Shown here: positions 38,369 to 47,402 of the stretch, one piece after another
How positions within the stretch are numbered: the stretch's first letter is position 1
How the letters are laid out: every line of letters starts with the position of its first letter
The notes under the pieces: generated by a model
The model's input: only the letters and a program-made list of their open reading frames with translations
The model's database searches: none
Told to the model about the DNA's origin: nothing
Origin: Legionella lansingensis
Lineage (GTDB): Bacteria > Pseudomonadota > Gammaproteobacteria > Legionellales > Legionellaceae
DNA length: 64,000 bases
Assembly (NCBI RefSeq): GCF_900187355.1
Contig: NZ_LT906451.1
Span: 620,501 to 684,500 of the forward strand
Direction of reading: 5' to 3'
Translations under genes and position numbers: made by a program

Positions 38369-39067
38369 ATGGGTTTTGATTTAAAAGCTTATAGTGAATT
38401 AAAAAGTGAGTTTAGGGAAAATGTTCTTACCCTAAAGGGAAGTCATAAAGCAGCAACGGAGGAAGAATTACCACAGCCTCGCAGGCATCAAGTGCTGCTA
38501 TTACAAAAAACCATTTCTTTATTAGACTCATCCGGTAAAACAACGGAGGAGAAATCACGCATTTTAAGTGGTATGATGTATCTAACTGCGGTTGTAATTG
38601 AAAAAAGCTACTCACTGCGTTCAGCAGAGAACAGCACATTTTATCGCATGCTATTCAATAACGTTGGCGTAAGTGAAGATAATAAATTAGATTCTGAGGA
38701 TATCTGCAACCTGCTTGAATCATCTATGAAATTCTTGGTAGAAAACACTTGTCGCCAAGGAAAAACACGTAACGGATTGTTGCATGAGCATCCTTTTTCG
38801 AAGATTGCTGAACTAAGCTTAAGCGACTACTGGTCTAAAGGAAGTGATGCTGTTGCTGAGCAACGTAAAGCATGCTGGACACGTAATGACGTTCGCTTAG
38901 CTAAAGAAATTCATGAGGAAAAAGAGCGAAAAAGAAAAGAAGAAGAAAGATTGCATCCTAAGGCTAGCTTACTTAGTTGGATTACTGGTGCCAATGGTAG
39001 TAAGAAGAGAGAGGACGAAGATGATGAAGATCAACACATTCCCAGCACTTCTAATCTCAAAAGCTAA
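38369..39067 (+). CDS. Hypothetical helical protein, effector-like C-terminus
   Basis: 232 residues, not recognised, with a strong GTTAAGGAGAG ribosome site. It is fully hydrophilic and helical, with no signal peptide or membrane helix. From about residue 180 it is strongly charged: EEKERKRKEEERLHP, then KKREDEDDEDQH, ending in a Ser/Asn-rich tail. A Glu-rich block shortly before the C-terminus is a feature of Dot/Icm substrates, so an effector role is a reasonable inference. A bidirectional hairpin follows the stop. Confidence 0.65.
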   Translation: MGFDLKAYSELKSEFRENVLTLKGSHKAATEEELPQPRRHQVLLLQKTISLLDSSGKTTEEKSRILSGMMYLTAVVIEKSYSLRSAENSTFYRMLFNNVGVSEDNKLDSEDICNLLESSMKFLVENTCRQGKTRNGLLHEHPFSKIAELSLSDYWSKGSDAVAEQRKACWTRNDVRLAKEIHEEKERKRKEEERLHPKASLLSWITGANGSKKREDEDDEDQHIPSTSNLKS

Positions 39068-39078
39068 ATAATAGTGCT

Positions 39079-39104
39079 AATACCCTGTGGTAGCGCAGGG
39101 TATT
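39079..39104. terminator. Bidirectional terminator-like hairpin
   Basis: AATACCCTG and CAGGGTATT with a short loop, between two convergent genes. It has a weak T-rich tail on the plus strand. Confidence 0.6.
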
Positions 39105-39128
39105 TATCTCTTGCCATTCCTTGGATTT

Positions 39129-39407
39129 TCAATCATAAGATTTCTCTCTAACAAACGGCCTTGTGAGTGTCGAATGGTGAATAAACCAGTAAATGGTTGC
39201 AGTCATCACCCCTCCAATTAAGGTGGCAAAGGCCCAGGTGGCCGCAGATACTAAAGCCGGTCGCTGCCCAACTTGATATAAGTTGCCAGCGTCACGCGCA
39301 ACTGCCCCGGCAAATAAGACGTGCAATAACGCATTAATTAACAGCAAAAGGTACTGAAATGTTTGTATTGGGCCTTGGTATTGTTGGATAAATTCCGTCA
39401 TCGTCAT
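39129..39407 (-). CDS. Small membrane protein
   Basis: 92 residues with two hydrophobic segments (about 18-38 and 54-74) and short polar ends; not recognised. Its ATG overlaps the stop of the upstream transporter in ATGA, so it is translationally coupled and may be functionally linked to it. Confidence 0.75.
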   Translation of the reverse strand: MTMTEFIQQYQGPIQTFQYLLLLINALLHVLFAGAVARDAGNLYQVGQRPALVSAATWAFATLIGGVMTATIYWFIHHSTLTRPFVREKSYD

Positions 39408-40312
39408 CTAGCCTCCTGCAATTGTCTGGATTGCCGCCATGATAGCAGAAAAAGAGCAAAAATAATTAACAGACTGGCCAAAGCTCTCGTTTTGTCTGGA
39501 AGCGCATCAAATACAACAAAATCCCAAAATAAACCCGTCAGTGCAACTATTCCGCCTGTTAGACTATAAAAAACCGGCCCAGCCATGCTGAGAAGCTTGA
39601 AAAATAATAAGTAACCAATACTCGATAAAATGATTTCTAAAATAACGACTTGCTGTGGTGTGCTCAAAGGAAGTGTAAGGGGGTAGAATGCATGTTGTTG
39701 CAGCACCAGGGGCAAGAGCAAAAGACTGGAAGCAATTAACATCCCGCTGGCACCTCGAAGGGCATTCAATGCAGATGGTTGCTTGGCGGTGATATAAATT
39801 GAACAAAGAGCAAATCCAAAAGGACTAATTAGGGCAAGAAGAGACCAGCTGGATAATAAACCCTGCATCGTTGGATCAATGATCATCAATATACCAATAA
39901 GACCTATCATTATGGCGAGAACTCGCCAACCATCATAATGCTCCTGTTTGGCGAATAACGCCATTGGATATACGAATAATGGAACAGTATTTACCAGAAC
40001 GGCTAAGAGACCCGCTGGTATATGACTGGCAATGAAATACATATTGGTGTTTGGAATGGTGATTCCTATTAACCCGCAAATAAGAAAATAAGGCCAGTAA
40101 CGTAAATTTAAAAAAGGGCCATTGCCACTGAGCAAACAAAGTCCTGTTAGCAAGAGTGCCGGGCCACAAGATTGCCAAAAAGCATAACCCAAGGGAGATA
40201 CACCATTGGTCATAGCATATTTGGCGAGCGTGTAGCCGGATCCCCAGATAAATCCCAATAATGTTAATAGCAGTAAGGCACGTAATGTTTGAGAATTCAC
40301 AACTTTAATCAT
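39404..40312 (-). CDS. DMT-family (EamA) transporter
   Basis: 302 residues and about ten hydrophobic helices arranged as two EamA repeats, with GFIWGSGYTLAKYAM at the start of the first and the GPVFYSLTGGIVAL pattern at the end of the second. The family exports or imports amino acids, nucleotide precursors and other small metabolites, and the substrate cannot be read from sequence. A GTG two codons upstream (40318) is possible, but the ATG at 40312 is preferred. Coupled to the small membrane protein behind it. Confidence 0.85.
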   Translation of the reverse strand: MIKVVNSQTLRALLLLTLLGFIWGSGYTLAKYAMTNGVSPLGYAFWQSCGPALLLTGLCLLSGNGPFLNLRYWPYFLICGLIGITIPNTNMYFIASHIPAGLLAVLVNTVPLFVYPMALFAKQEHYDGWRVLAIMIGLIGILMIIDPTMQGLLSSWSLLALISPFGFALCSIYITAKQPSALNALRGASGMLIASSLLLLPLVLQQHAFYPLTLPLSTPQQVVILEIILSSIGYLLFFKLLSMAGPVFYSLTGGIVALTGLFWDFVVFDALPDKTRALASLLIIFALFLLSWRQSRQLQEAR

Positions 40313-40337
40313 TCCCACGTGATAAAATTAATTTAAT

Positions 40338-40402
40338 TCTTCAAGTTTTTATTGCTTGAGTTTTAGAAAATCGCATTACCGTGGTCAAGCCACGGTAATG
40401 CG
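40338..40402. repeat. Half copy of palindromic family D
   Basis: TTCTTCAAGTTTTTATTGCT leads to the hairpin CGCATTACCGTGG-TCAAG-CCACGGTAATGCG. The second terminal arm (ACTTGAAGATCG) is absent. Confidence 0.8.
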
Positions 40403-40538
40403 GATTAAGGGATTGTATCACTGCTTATCGTTTAGAGCGTAGTGAAGAATCTCCAAATCTGGGTAAAGAAAAATTCAATCTTTGCTTCGTAGGCGAACCT
40501 GGGTTACCATCGCTTGATAATTTTTCTCAGGAGAGAGC

Positions 40539-41828
40539 ATGCAAGCTAGTGATGTTCCTGTACCTCATTTGACTACTGCACATTGCGGCCCCCTACATCA
40601 TGTAGAGAAAGTTATTTTAAATCAAATAGCGACAATTGAAGCTTGGTTTAGGGAGAAATGGCTGGAAACACCGCCTTCTATCACTTCATCTGTTGATTTG
40701 CGTCATGCGGGTTTCAAATTAGCCCCTGTGGATACGAATTTATTTCCAGCGGGTTTCAACAACCTCAATCGTGATTTTTTGCCATTATGTGTCCAGGCTG
40801 TTCAATCCGTAATGGTTGATTCAGTTCCTAGTTGCATGAAAGTGTTATTGATTCCTGAGAGTCACACACGTAATCGATTTTATTTACAAAGCCTAAGCGT
40901 TTTACAAGATATTTTTACACAAGCAGGCTTTGTGGTGCGTATTGGTAGCTTGGACCCTGAGGTTATAACACCGCAGGAAGTTAGTCTTGATAATGGCAAG
41001 ACGTTGCTTTTGGAACCTATCATGCGACGCGGCAATCGTGTGGGATTACCTGATTTTGATCCCTGCACTTTGCTACTGAATAATGACTTATCCTCTGGAG
41101 TGCCCGGGATCTTACAAGACTTGGAACAGCAAATCCAACCGACTGCGAAACTCGGTTGGTCCAACAGATTAAAATCTAATCACTTTTATTTTTTTAGCGA
41201 AGTAGCGTCTGAGTTTGCCAAATTGGTCAATTTAGATCCGTGGTTGATTAATCCTTATTTTACTGCCGTTGATGATATCGATTTTATGGCACAAGAAGGA
41301 ATTGAAATGCTAGCAGTTGAGACTGAAAAATTGCTTTCGCAAATAAAAGATAAATACTCCACCTATGGTATTACAGAAAAACCTTTTGCTGTCATTAAAG
41401 CGGATAATGGCACCTATGGTATGAGTGTGATGATGGTTCATGAGGGGGAGGAGCTAATGCAATTGAATCGCAAACAGCGTACCCGTATGGCAGCAAGTAA
41501 GGGAGGTCGTAAAGTTGATCGTGTCATGGTGCAAGAGGGAGTCTATACATTTGAAACCATGCCGGACGGTTCTGTTGCTGAACCAGTGGTCTACATGATT
41601 GGTCAATTTGTTGTTGGAGGATTCTATCGTGTCCATCAAGGTCGTGGTAGCAATGAAAATTTGAATGCTCCAGGGATGCATTTTGAGCCGCTGGCTTTCG
41701 CGCAAGCTTGTAATACCCCGCGTTGGGATCTGGATGTGGTTGATTGCCCGAATCGTTTCTACGCTTATGGTGTGATAGCGCGACTTGCGGCATTAGCGGC
41801 TGCAAGAGAAATCGCTGCGATTAAATAA
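40539..41828 (+). CDS. gshA: Glutamate--cysteine ligase (GshA, Acidithiobacillus-type family)
   Basis: First step of glutathione synthesis. It has 429 residues and belongs to the GshA family typified by Acidithiobacillus ferrooxidans, not the enterobacterial GCS fold. Recognisable stretches include FKLAPVDTNLFPAGFNNL, LLIPESHTRN, and the ATP-grasp-like AVIKADNGTYGMSVM, with FVVGGFYRVHQGRGSNENLN near the end. A GAGAGAG site precedes the ATG. It is 26 bp ahead of gshB. Confidence 0.9.
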   Translation: MQASDVPVPHLTTAHCGPLHHVEKVILNQIATIEAWFREKWLETPPSITSSVDLRHAGFKLAPVDTNLFPAGFNNLNRDFLPLCVQAVQSVMVDSVPSCMKVLLIPESHTRNRFYLQSLSVLQDIFTQAGFVVRIGSLDPEVITPQEVSLDNGKTLLLEPIMRRGNRVGLPDFDPCTLLLNNDLSSGVPGILQDLEQQIQPTAKLGWSNRLKSNHFYFFSEVASEFAKLVNLDPWLINPYFTAVDDIDFMAQEGIEMLAVETEKLLSQIKDKYSTYGITEKPFAVIKADNGTYGMSVMMVHEGEELMQLNRKQRTRMAASKGGRKVDRVMVQEGVYTFETMPDGSVAEPVVYMIGQFVVGGFYRVHQGRGSNENLNAPGMHFEPLAFAQACNTPRWDLDVVDCPNRFYAYGVIARLAALAAAREIAAIK

Positions 41829-41854
41829 TACTAATATAAGCTAGGAGCTCTGTA

Positions 41855-42808
41855 ATGAAACTTGCGGTGCTAACGGATCCTTTAGATAAATTAAAACCCT
41901 ATAAGGATACAACGCTTGCCATGATTAAAGCTGCGCAAAGCTTAGGATGGGATTGTGTGTATTTCACGCAAGGGGATCTATATTGTCGATTAGGGCGTGC
42001 TCATGCGCGCGTGCATGGAATTCGTATTGGGGATCTCGAAAGTAAGCATTGGGCAGACGTGAGAGAAGCTTCAGAGCAACCCTTAAGCACATTTGATATT
42101 ATTCTTATGCGGCGCGATCCCCCTTTTGATATGGAGTACATTTATGCGACTTATGCCTTGGATTTAGCCGAAAAAGAAGGGGTTCTCATTGCCAATAAGC
42201 CTCAAAGTCTTCGTGATGCCAATGAAAAATTTTTTACGCTAAATTTTCCTCAATGTTGTCCCCCAACCTTAGTGAGTCGTCATATTGCGCAACTGCGAGC
42301 ATTTTGGGAAGAGCATAATAATGTCATTTTTAAACCACTTGAAGGAATGGGGGGGGCCTCTGTTTTTCATGTTGATGAAAAAGGCGCTAATTTATCGGTT
42401 ATTTTGGAAGTGCTTACTAAAAGTCAAACGGTAAGCATTATGGCTCAACATTATATTCCTGAAATCAAGACCTCAGGTGATAAGCGAATTTTGCTTATCA
42501 ACGGTGATCCGGTGCCCTATGCATTGGCGCGTATTCCTGCTAAAGGCGAGTTGCGTGGGAATCTTGCTGCTGGAGCTCGTGGCGAAGTGGTAGCACTTAC
42601 AGATAGAGATCGTTGGATTTGTGAACAAATTCAGCCAACGCTGCGTGAAAAAGGATTGTATTTTGTTGGGATTGATGTGATTGGTGATTATCTAACAGAA
42701 ATCAATGTCACGAGTCCAACCTGTTTACAAGAAATCACTAAAGAAACAGGGTTAGATGTTGCCGGAGACTATTTGCGTTGTTTAGCAAATCTTGTTTCAA
42801 GGAAGTAG
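41855..42808 (+). CDS. gshB: Glutathione synthetase
   Basis: Joins gamma-glutamylcysteine and glycine. It has 317 residues of the bacterial GshB ATP-grasp fold. MRRDPPFDMEY, LEGMGGASVFHV, TSGDKRILLINGDPVPYALAR and the C-terminal TEINVTSPTCLQEI are diagnostic. An AGGAGCTC site precedes the ATG. It forms an operon with gshA and supplies the glutaredoxin system encoded at 34.8 kb. Confidence 0.96.
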   Translation: MKLAVLTDPLDKLKPYKDTTLAMIKAAQSLGWDCVYFTQGDLYCRLGRAHARVHGIRIGDLESKHWADVREASEQPLSTFDIILMRRDPPFDMEYIYATYALDLAEKEGVLIANKPQSLRDANEKFFTLNFPQCCPPTLVSRHIAQLRAFWEEHNNVIFKPLEGMGGASVFHVDEKGANLSVILEVLTKSQTVSIMAQHYIPEIKTSGDKRILLINGDPVPYALARIPAKGELRGNLAAGARGEVVALTDRDRWICEQIQPTLREKGLYFVGIDVIGDYLTEINVTSPTCLQEITKETGLDVAGDYLRCLANLVSRK

Positions 42809-42842
42809 CTCTTATTGCTAAATACATTTACACCTATGGTAG

Positions 42843-42872
42843 CCTGGATGGTCGCTTTAGCGAACATCCAGG
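42843..42872. repeat. TAGCCTGG-family hairpin (family E)
   Basis: CCTGGATG and CATCCAGG arms enclose TCGCTTTAGCGA. Related sequence at 51212-51238 and 54323-54350. It is the first of two hairpins after gshB. Confidence 0.75.
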
Positions 42873-42897
42873 ATCATAAAAAGGAAATTACAGCAAG

Positions 42898-43006
42898 TAG
42901 CCTGGGTGAAACGCAACCCGAGTTTCAGATGAAACCCGAGTTTCAGATGAAACCCGAGTTTCAGATGAAACCCGAGTTTCAGCCCTTCGGGCTTCCACCC
43001 AGGCTA
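42898..43006. repeat. Family E inverted repeat containing an 18-bp tandem repeat
   Basis: Outer arms TAGCCTGGGTG and CACCCAGGCTA. Inside, CCCGAGTTTCAGATGAAA is repeated three times plus a 12-bp partial copy (42917-42982), followed by CCCTTCGGGC. The tandem units look like expansion of one hairpin arm. The right arm supplies the stop codon of the monooxygenase gene. Confidence 0.88.
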
Positions 43007-44341
43007 CTTTTTCTCTTTCTTTAACTCTTTCAACAGCAAACGGCGGAATGCTAGATAATCGACTTCGAGGGCATGCCTGATGCTTCCTTTATAGTTGCGA
43101 CGTGTTTGCTTGATTTCCTTTTTGATTTTATCCACCAAATTGGCTGGTCGCTGCAAAGTGCCGGCAATGATTTTCGCAGCAATTTTGGCTTGATAATCAG
43201 CAAGGGGCCAGATACAGCCTTGGGGTTGCACCAATCCAATAAAATATAGGTTGTCAAATTCTGGATGCATCATTTTGCGGTAAAGTGAGATATCTGTTTT
43301 AGTGCTGTATTCAATTAATTCCTTATCAAAAAATGGAAAACTTATCTTATAACCCGTTGCAAAAATCACCACATCAAAATCATCGTTCCGTCCATCAACA
43401 AAGTGAACAGTATTTCCTTCAAAGCGCTCAATGCCTGCGCGAGGGAGAATTTTCCCATGCCTTATGAAATAGAGAAGCTCAGAATTAATGGTCGGATGAA
43501 TTTCTAGTGGCTTACAGGTGGGTTTTTGTAATTTATATTTGGGATAGCGTCCCTGGAGTATACGAATGGCCCCCTTAGCCAGGTGCTGTTTCAATCCCAA
43601 CGGAATCCAATTGATTTTGGAGAAAAGGATATCGGTTGGTTTGCCGAAGATAAATTTAGGAAAAATATGTTGACCTCGACGCATGCTAATGCATGTTTTT
43701 GGGGATATGCGGGAAATTTCTACGGCAATATCACATGCTGAATTGCCTCCACCGACTACAAGTACTCGCTTATCTTTAAAGGGAGCCGCTTTTTTATACT
43801 GATGAGCGTGCAGTGTTTCACCTAGAAACGCACCAGGGTACTGAGGCGATAAGGGATCCCAATGATGTCCATTGGCTACCAATAGATAGTCAAAGTCAGC
43901 TTCAAATTGCCCTCTCTCATCTCGGTAAATGACTCGCCATCGATTGTTTTCAACGGGGTAGGCTTTCTCCACCGTTGAATTGAATTTTATAAATTGATGT
44001 AATTTAAAATACTCTGCGTAATCTGCAAAATATTTTAGTATCTGGACATGAGATGGATAATCCGGATATTCCCAAGGCATGGGAAAATCTTCAAACTCAG
44101 ACAAGCGCTTAGAGCTAATGATATGCGTGGTTTCATAAATGCTTGAGTGCGTATTTTCTTCGTCGAAAACCCAATTACCACCTAACTGAGAATTCTTCTC
44201 GAAGACCGTGATATTATACAACCCTTCTTGAAGGAGGTTTTTTGCGGCAGCAATTCCAGAGGGGCCTGCACCAATGATACAAATTTTCAAGGCATTCGGA
44301 GATATTTTCATCATAAAAACAACATTCACGAAACTGTTCAT
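43004..44341 (-). CDS. Flavin-containing monooxygenase
   Basis: 445 residues. FAD-binding GAGPSGIAAAKNL, the NADP-binding GGGNSACDIAVE, the intervening FMO/Baeyer-Villiger fingerprint-like LLVANGHHWDPL, and the late IFATGYKISFP motif place it in the class B flavin monooxygenase family. Members oxygenate nitrogen- or sulfur-containing or ketone substrates; the substrate is unknown. The start at 44341 has no clear ribosome site, and internal ATGs at 44314 and 44311 are alternatives. The Lys-rich C-terminus (KELKKEKK) runs into the family E repeat. Confidence 0.85.
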   Translation of the reverse strand: MNSFVNVVFMMKISPNALKICIIGAGPSGIAAAKNLLQEGLYNITVFEKNSQLGGNWVFDEENTHSSIYETTHIISSKRLSEFEDFPMPWEYPDYPSHVQILKYFADYAEYFKLHQFIKFNSTVEKAYPVENNRWRVIYRDERGQFEADFDYLLVANGHHWDPLSPQYPGAFLGETLHAHQYKKAAPFKDKRVLVVGGGNSACDIAVEISRISPKTCISMRRGQHIFPKFIFGKPTDILFSKINWIPLGLKQHLAKGAIRILQGRYPKYKLQKPTCKPLEIHPTINSELLYFIRHGKILPRAGIERFEGNTVHFVDGRNDDFDVVIFATGYKISFPFFDKELIEYSTKTDISLYRKMMHPEFDNLYFIGLVQPQGCIWPLADYQAKIAAKIIAGTLQRPANLVDKIKKEIKQTRRNYKGSIRHALEVDYLAFRRLLLKELKKEKK

Positions 44342-44345
44342 TAAA

Positions 44346-44437
44346 CCGTGTCACTCCCGCGTAGGCGGGAATCCATTCTGGAATGGCACGAGGCTTTAAT
44401 CAAGGATGGAATCCCCGCCTACGCGGGGATGACACGG
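44346..44437. repeat. 92-bp palindromic element, family F (GTCATCCCCGCGTAGGCGGG)
   Basis: Arms CCGTGTCACTCCCGCGTAGG and its imperfect complement, with ATCCATTC/GGATGGAAT inside. It resembles the widespread bacterial repeat built on CCCGCGNAGGCGGGAATCCA. It lies immediately upstream of the monooxygenase start. Confidence 0.88.
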
Positions 44438-44504
44438 TTCGATAAACACTCTCACATTCACGGACTAGTTAACCTTATAAGCGCTTCTTTTTATCGTTTC
44501 CAGG

Positions 44505-45182
44505 CTAACCATGCTTTTTATTCGTCTTATTTATTACCGCTAGCACGTTTTCGAGCATTATTTTCTGAATTTCTTTGTTCTTGTCAATCGTAAAGTGATT
44601 TACATAAGTATCTTTAAGCTTAGAAACATCAAAATTATTTACATATGTAAATTCTGGATCAACGGCTTTGATTTTAAGTCCACTGAACAACGGCACTAAA
44701 GCAGGTTTGTAAAGATTAAGAACATATTTGACATTGGGGGGAACTTCAACGGGTGCTACTGCATCCACTGTGATCAGCAAATCCACAGGAATATGGGCGC
44801 GATAGAGGTTTTGTGCAACCTTAATCTGTTCGTTAGCTCCCAGGGAGTGTCCTATCAAAATGATAGGTCCATTCAGGGTCTTGTTCTTGCGATGCGCAAT
44901 GATATAGTCGCTTAATTTGTTGGCTTTGTACCATATGGTACTCGCTGTTCTAACTTTGTATTGCCTATCCAAGGTATTTTCTAGGCGATTCATCCCAGTA
45001 CTAAATACCCCGCCCAAGCCACGCATGGTATAAACTTGTCCTGGCTTGTATTTTGCTCCTTCTTTGTTTTTGGAAGGGGTCTGTGAGGCAAGATCCATAC
45101 AGTTTGTGAGGAATAGGGTGCTTAGCAATAAAATGAATGAAAGAACCACAGAGGAAATTGTGCGATAAGATAAAGCGCTCAT
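44505..45182 (-). CDS. Alpha/beta-hydrolase-fold lipoprotein-like protein
   Basis: 225 residues. The N-terminal hydrophobic segment ends in LFLTNCMDLAS, a possible but imperfect lipobox. The nucleophile elbow GHSLGAN follows ILI, a later Asp is in LLITVDAVAP, and a His in YVNHFTIDK completes a plausible Ser-Asp-His triad. This suggests a secreted or membrane-attached esterase, lipase or thioesterase. No operon partner is visible. Confidence 0.7.
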   Translation of the reverse strand: MSALSYRTISSVVLSFILLLSTLFLTNCMDLASQTPSKNKEGAKYKPGQVYTMRGLGGVFSTGMNRLENTLDRQYKVRTASTIWYKANKLSDYIIAHRKNKTLNGPIILIGHSLGANEQIKVAQNLYRAHIPVDLLITVDAVAPVEVPPNVKYVLNLYKPALVPLFSGLKIKAVDPEFTYVNNFDVSKLKDTYVNHFTIDKNKEIQKIMLENVLAVINKTNKKHG

Positions 45183-45356
45183 TTTCTTATTTTTAAGTCA
45201 TTTGTGTACTAATTTTTAATTCTACATAAATTTTTACGTGCCGTAAAATTTGCAATACTTAGGAACGTTCTCTGATAAGTTGAAAGTTTAAATAAAAAAC
45301 CTAAAATTACTGTATTCTGCCTGAAAGATCTAAGTTACACAGAGGAAATGAAAGCG

Positions 45357-45884
45357 ATGTCAAGTAAACCGGTCTTAAAAATGGGTAATAGGCAATTGGC
45401 AATCTCGTCGGTCCCTCTTGAGAACTTTGAGCATCAAGGAGGTTCTTATCCCGGATTGACTGACTTGCTGCAGGATATGTTAGACACTATGAAAGAGAAG
45501 GGTGGGGTGGGTATTGCTGCTCCACAAATCGGTTGTAATAAACGCGTGATCATGTTTGGCTTTGAAAAGAGTCAGCGTTACCCTAAGGAAAAACCTGTTC
45601 CGTTTACAATATTAATTAATCCTGTTCTAAAAATTCTGTCTACCGACATGAATGATGGATGGGAAGGCTGTTTAAGTGTTCCTGGCTTAAGAGGCCTTGT
45701 TTCTCGTTATAATAAAATCGCCTATTGTGGCTTCGACCCACAAGGGAAAAGGATTGAAGGCATTGCCCAAGGGTTCCATGCAAGAATTATTCAGCATGAA
45801 TGTGATCATCTTGACGGTATTTTATTTCCCCAAAGATTACAGGATCTGCGCTTTTTTGGTTTTGAAGATGAACTTCAACTTTAA
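45357..45884 (+). CDS. def: Peptide deformylase
   Basis: Removes the N-formyl group from nascent proteins. It has about 175 residues with all three family motifs: GVGIAAPQIG, EGCLSVPGLRG (Cys metal ligand) and QHECDHLDGILFP (two His ligands and catalytic Glu). An ATG at 45348 is also in frame, but it lies only 2 bp from the AGAGG site, so 45357 is preferred with low certainty. It is isolated and not next to fmt, so it may be a second deformylase paralogue. Confidence 0.93.
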   Translation: MSSKPVLKMGNRQLAISSVPLENFEHQGGSYPGLTDLLQDMLDTMKEKGGVGIAAPQIGCNKRVIMFGFEKSQRYPKEKPVPFTILINPVLKILSTDMNDGWEGCLSVPGLRGLVSRYNKIAYCGFDPQGKRIEGIAQGFHARIIQHECDHLDGILFPQRLQDLRFFGFEDELQL

Positions 45885-45894
45885 ATTGATTTCT

Positions 45895-46052
45895 CGATCT
45901 TCAAGTTGATAGATTAAAAACCGAATTACCGTGGCTTGACCACGGTATCTAGTGATCTTCAATGAACCATGGATACCGTGGTCAAAACCACGGTAGTTCG
46001 ATGTTCTAAAAAACCCAAACAATAGGGAACGTCCCTAAAAACTTGAAGATCG
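45895..46052. repeat. 158-bp palindromic element, family D
   Basis: Terminal arms CGATCTTCAAGTT and AACTTGAAGATCG-like ends. Internal hairpins ACCGTGGCTTGACCACGGT and ACCGTGGTCAAAACCACGGT. It lies between def and the lipoprotein gene, which converge there. Confidence 0.88.
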
Positions 46053-46058
46053 AATGAT

Positions 46059-46652
46059 TTATTTATCTTTGATACTCATACGTGCAAAAACTCGCGCAAT
46101 TTCCTGGGTTAAACAACTAAGGTTAGTATTCACGCTAATTACAAGCGATTCAATGTTAACCACGGGGACTTTGGTGTGATAATAGACGGTTCCTTTTTTA
46201 ACAAGTTCGTCTTCATGATAGATAAGATACTCAGCTGCGAGGGAGCTGTAACCATGAACATCAATGTCCAACTGCGAAATATCAATCTGCAAGTGATAGC
46301 CAGGTTTGAATCGACTGTTCCACGGTGAACTTTCGACAATGGCTCCGGGCAGTAAATTGGAAAGATTCGTTTCCACAACCCGTGTTATGTTTTTATCGAG
46401 TGCCTCAGCCCACTGATGATATTCTTCCAGCTCTAGACGATGGGGTGTGCAATGAATCATCAATTGTGGTTTTTCAGTATATGGAGGAATATTTATTTCA
46501 TCGATTCCTATTTGTAGGTAACGGTAGGGCTGACCGTTTTGTTTTTGTGGTGGAAGAGGATTTAATAGATAAAACTGCGCTTCCTTGCTACGTCCGCAAG
46601 CAAGAAGGAGAAAACTCAGTGTTAACAGCAAAGTTATTTTAGTTATTTTCAC
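46059..46652 (-). CDS. PqiC-like ABC-transport auxiliary lipoprotein of MCE system
   Basis: 197 residues. The lipoprotein signal MKITKITLLLTLSFLLLAC has a clean LLLAC lipobox. The start of the mature domain (AQFYLLNPLP) and YLQIGIDEINIPPY are typical of the PqiC/ABC_trans_aux family, outer-membrane lipoproteins that work with MCE lipid-transport proteins. Its ATG overlaps the MCE gene stop by 4 bp. Confidence 0.85.
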   Translation of the reverse strand: MKITKITLLLTLSFLLLACGRSKEAQFYLLNPLPPQKQNGQPYRYLQIGIDEINIPPYTEKPQLMIHCTPHRLELEEYHQWAEALDKNITRVVETNLSNLLPGAIVESSPWNSRFKPGYHLQIDISQLDIDVHGYSSLAAEYLIYHEDELVKKGTVYYHTKVPVVNIESLVISVNTNLSCLTQEIARVFARMSIKDK

Positions 46653-47395
46653 CGTTTACCTCGTAGCAAGGATTCTGGGTACCTTGATAAATAATCCATT
46701 AAATTTTGAGTGGAATAAGCCGCATTAGAAATTTGCTTTAAGCTCTGATCGAGATAAGCCACAACACTGGGCACATTTTGATTTAGGCTATAAGCTAATC
46801 TATCGAGACTTTCAGCCATTCTATGGGCTGCTTCAATCGTGTCACGGACTTCTCGTGAGCGTACCAATTCACTGATGTCTTGAAGTGTCTTTTTGGCAGC
46901 GTCTAATGCCTCATCAATGCTTGTGGATTTCTCAATGATATTTTGAGTAGGGAAGATAGGGTAGCCATGATAATAAGTCTGTTTGAACTTCCTTGGTGAA
47001 GATGATTTTATCAACTCTACTTCTGCGACACCGGTTAGTAAATTGGGTTTGCTTATATTGCCAATGTAACCATTATTAATTAGAAGACGTATTGGGTCTT
47101 GGCTAAAGCCAAAGGTTTTCTCAACGAAAAATTGCACATATACAGGAATTCTGACATTCGTCCCGGCCTTATTTTCCGTTATTTCAATAAGATTGACTTC
47201 ACCGATCTTAACACCACGATAAGTGACAGGTGCTGCGGCTGTTAATCCCCTGAGTGAGCCTTTGAAAAACATAACAAAGGTTTGCACTTGGGCACGTTTG
47301 TACTCTTCATAAAAAAAGGCGGCGCCCAGAAGCATCAAACAAAGAGCACCAACCACAAAGACACCCACCAATGTATAAAATCGTTCGTGACGCAT
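46649..47395 (-). CDS. MCE (MlaD-like) periplasmic lipid-binding protein
   Basis: 248 residues: one N-terminal membrane anchor (TLVGVFVVGALCLMLLGAAFF), a single MCE domain (about 38-125) with FKGSLRGLTAAAPVTYRGVKIGEV, and a helical C-terminal region. MCE proteins form hexameric rings or channels that carry phospholipids between the inner and outer membranes. It is 7 bp behind the permease gene and overlaps the auxiliary lipoprotein gene. Confidence 0.88.
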   Translation of the reverse strand: MRHERFYTLVGVFVVGALCLMLLGAAFFYEEYKRAQVQTFVMFFKGSLRGLTAAAPVTYRGVKIGEVNLIEITENKAGTNVRIPVYVQFFVEKTFGFSQDPIRLLINNGYIGNISKPNLLTGVAEVELIKSSSPRKFKQTYYHGYPIFPTQNIIEKSTSIDEALDAAKKTLQDISELVRSREVRDTIEAAHRMAESLDRLAYSLNQNVPSVVAYLDQSLKQISNAAYSTQNLMDYLSRYPESLLRGKR

Positions 47396-47402
47396 TTTTG
47401 TC

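Noticed and set aside
42917-42982. CRISPR-like array
   Set aside because: The units are contiguous without spacers and only 18 bp long, so this is a tandem repeat.
42815-43024. 69-codon frame after gshB with EFQMKP repeats
   Set aside because: It is a translation of the 18-bp tandem repeat in a palindromic element and starts with TTG.
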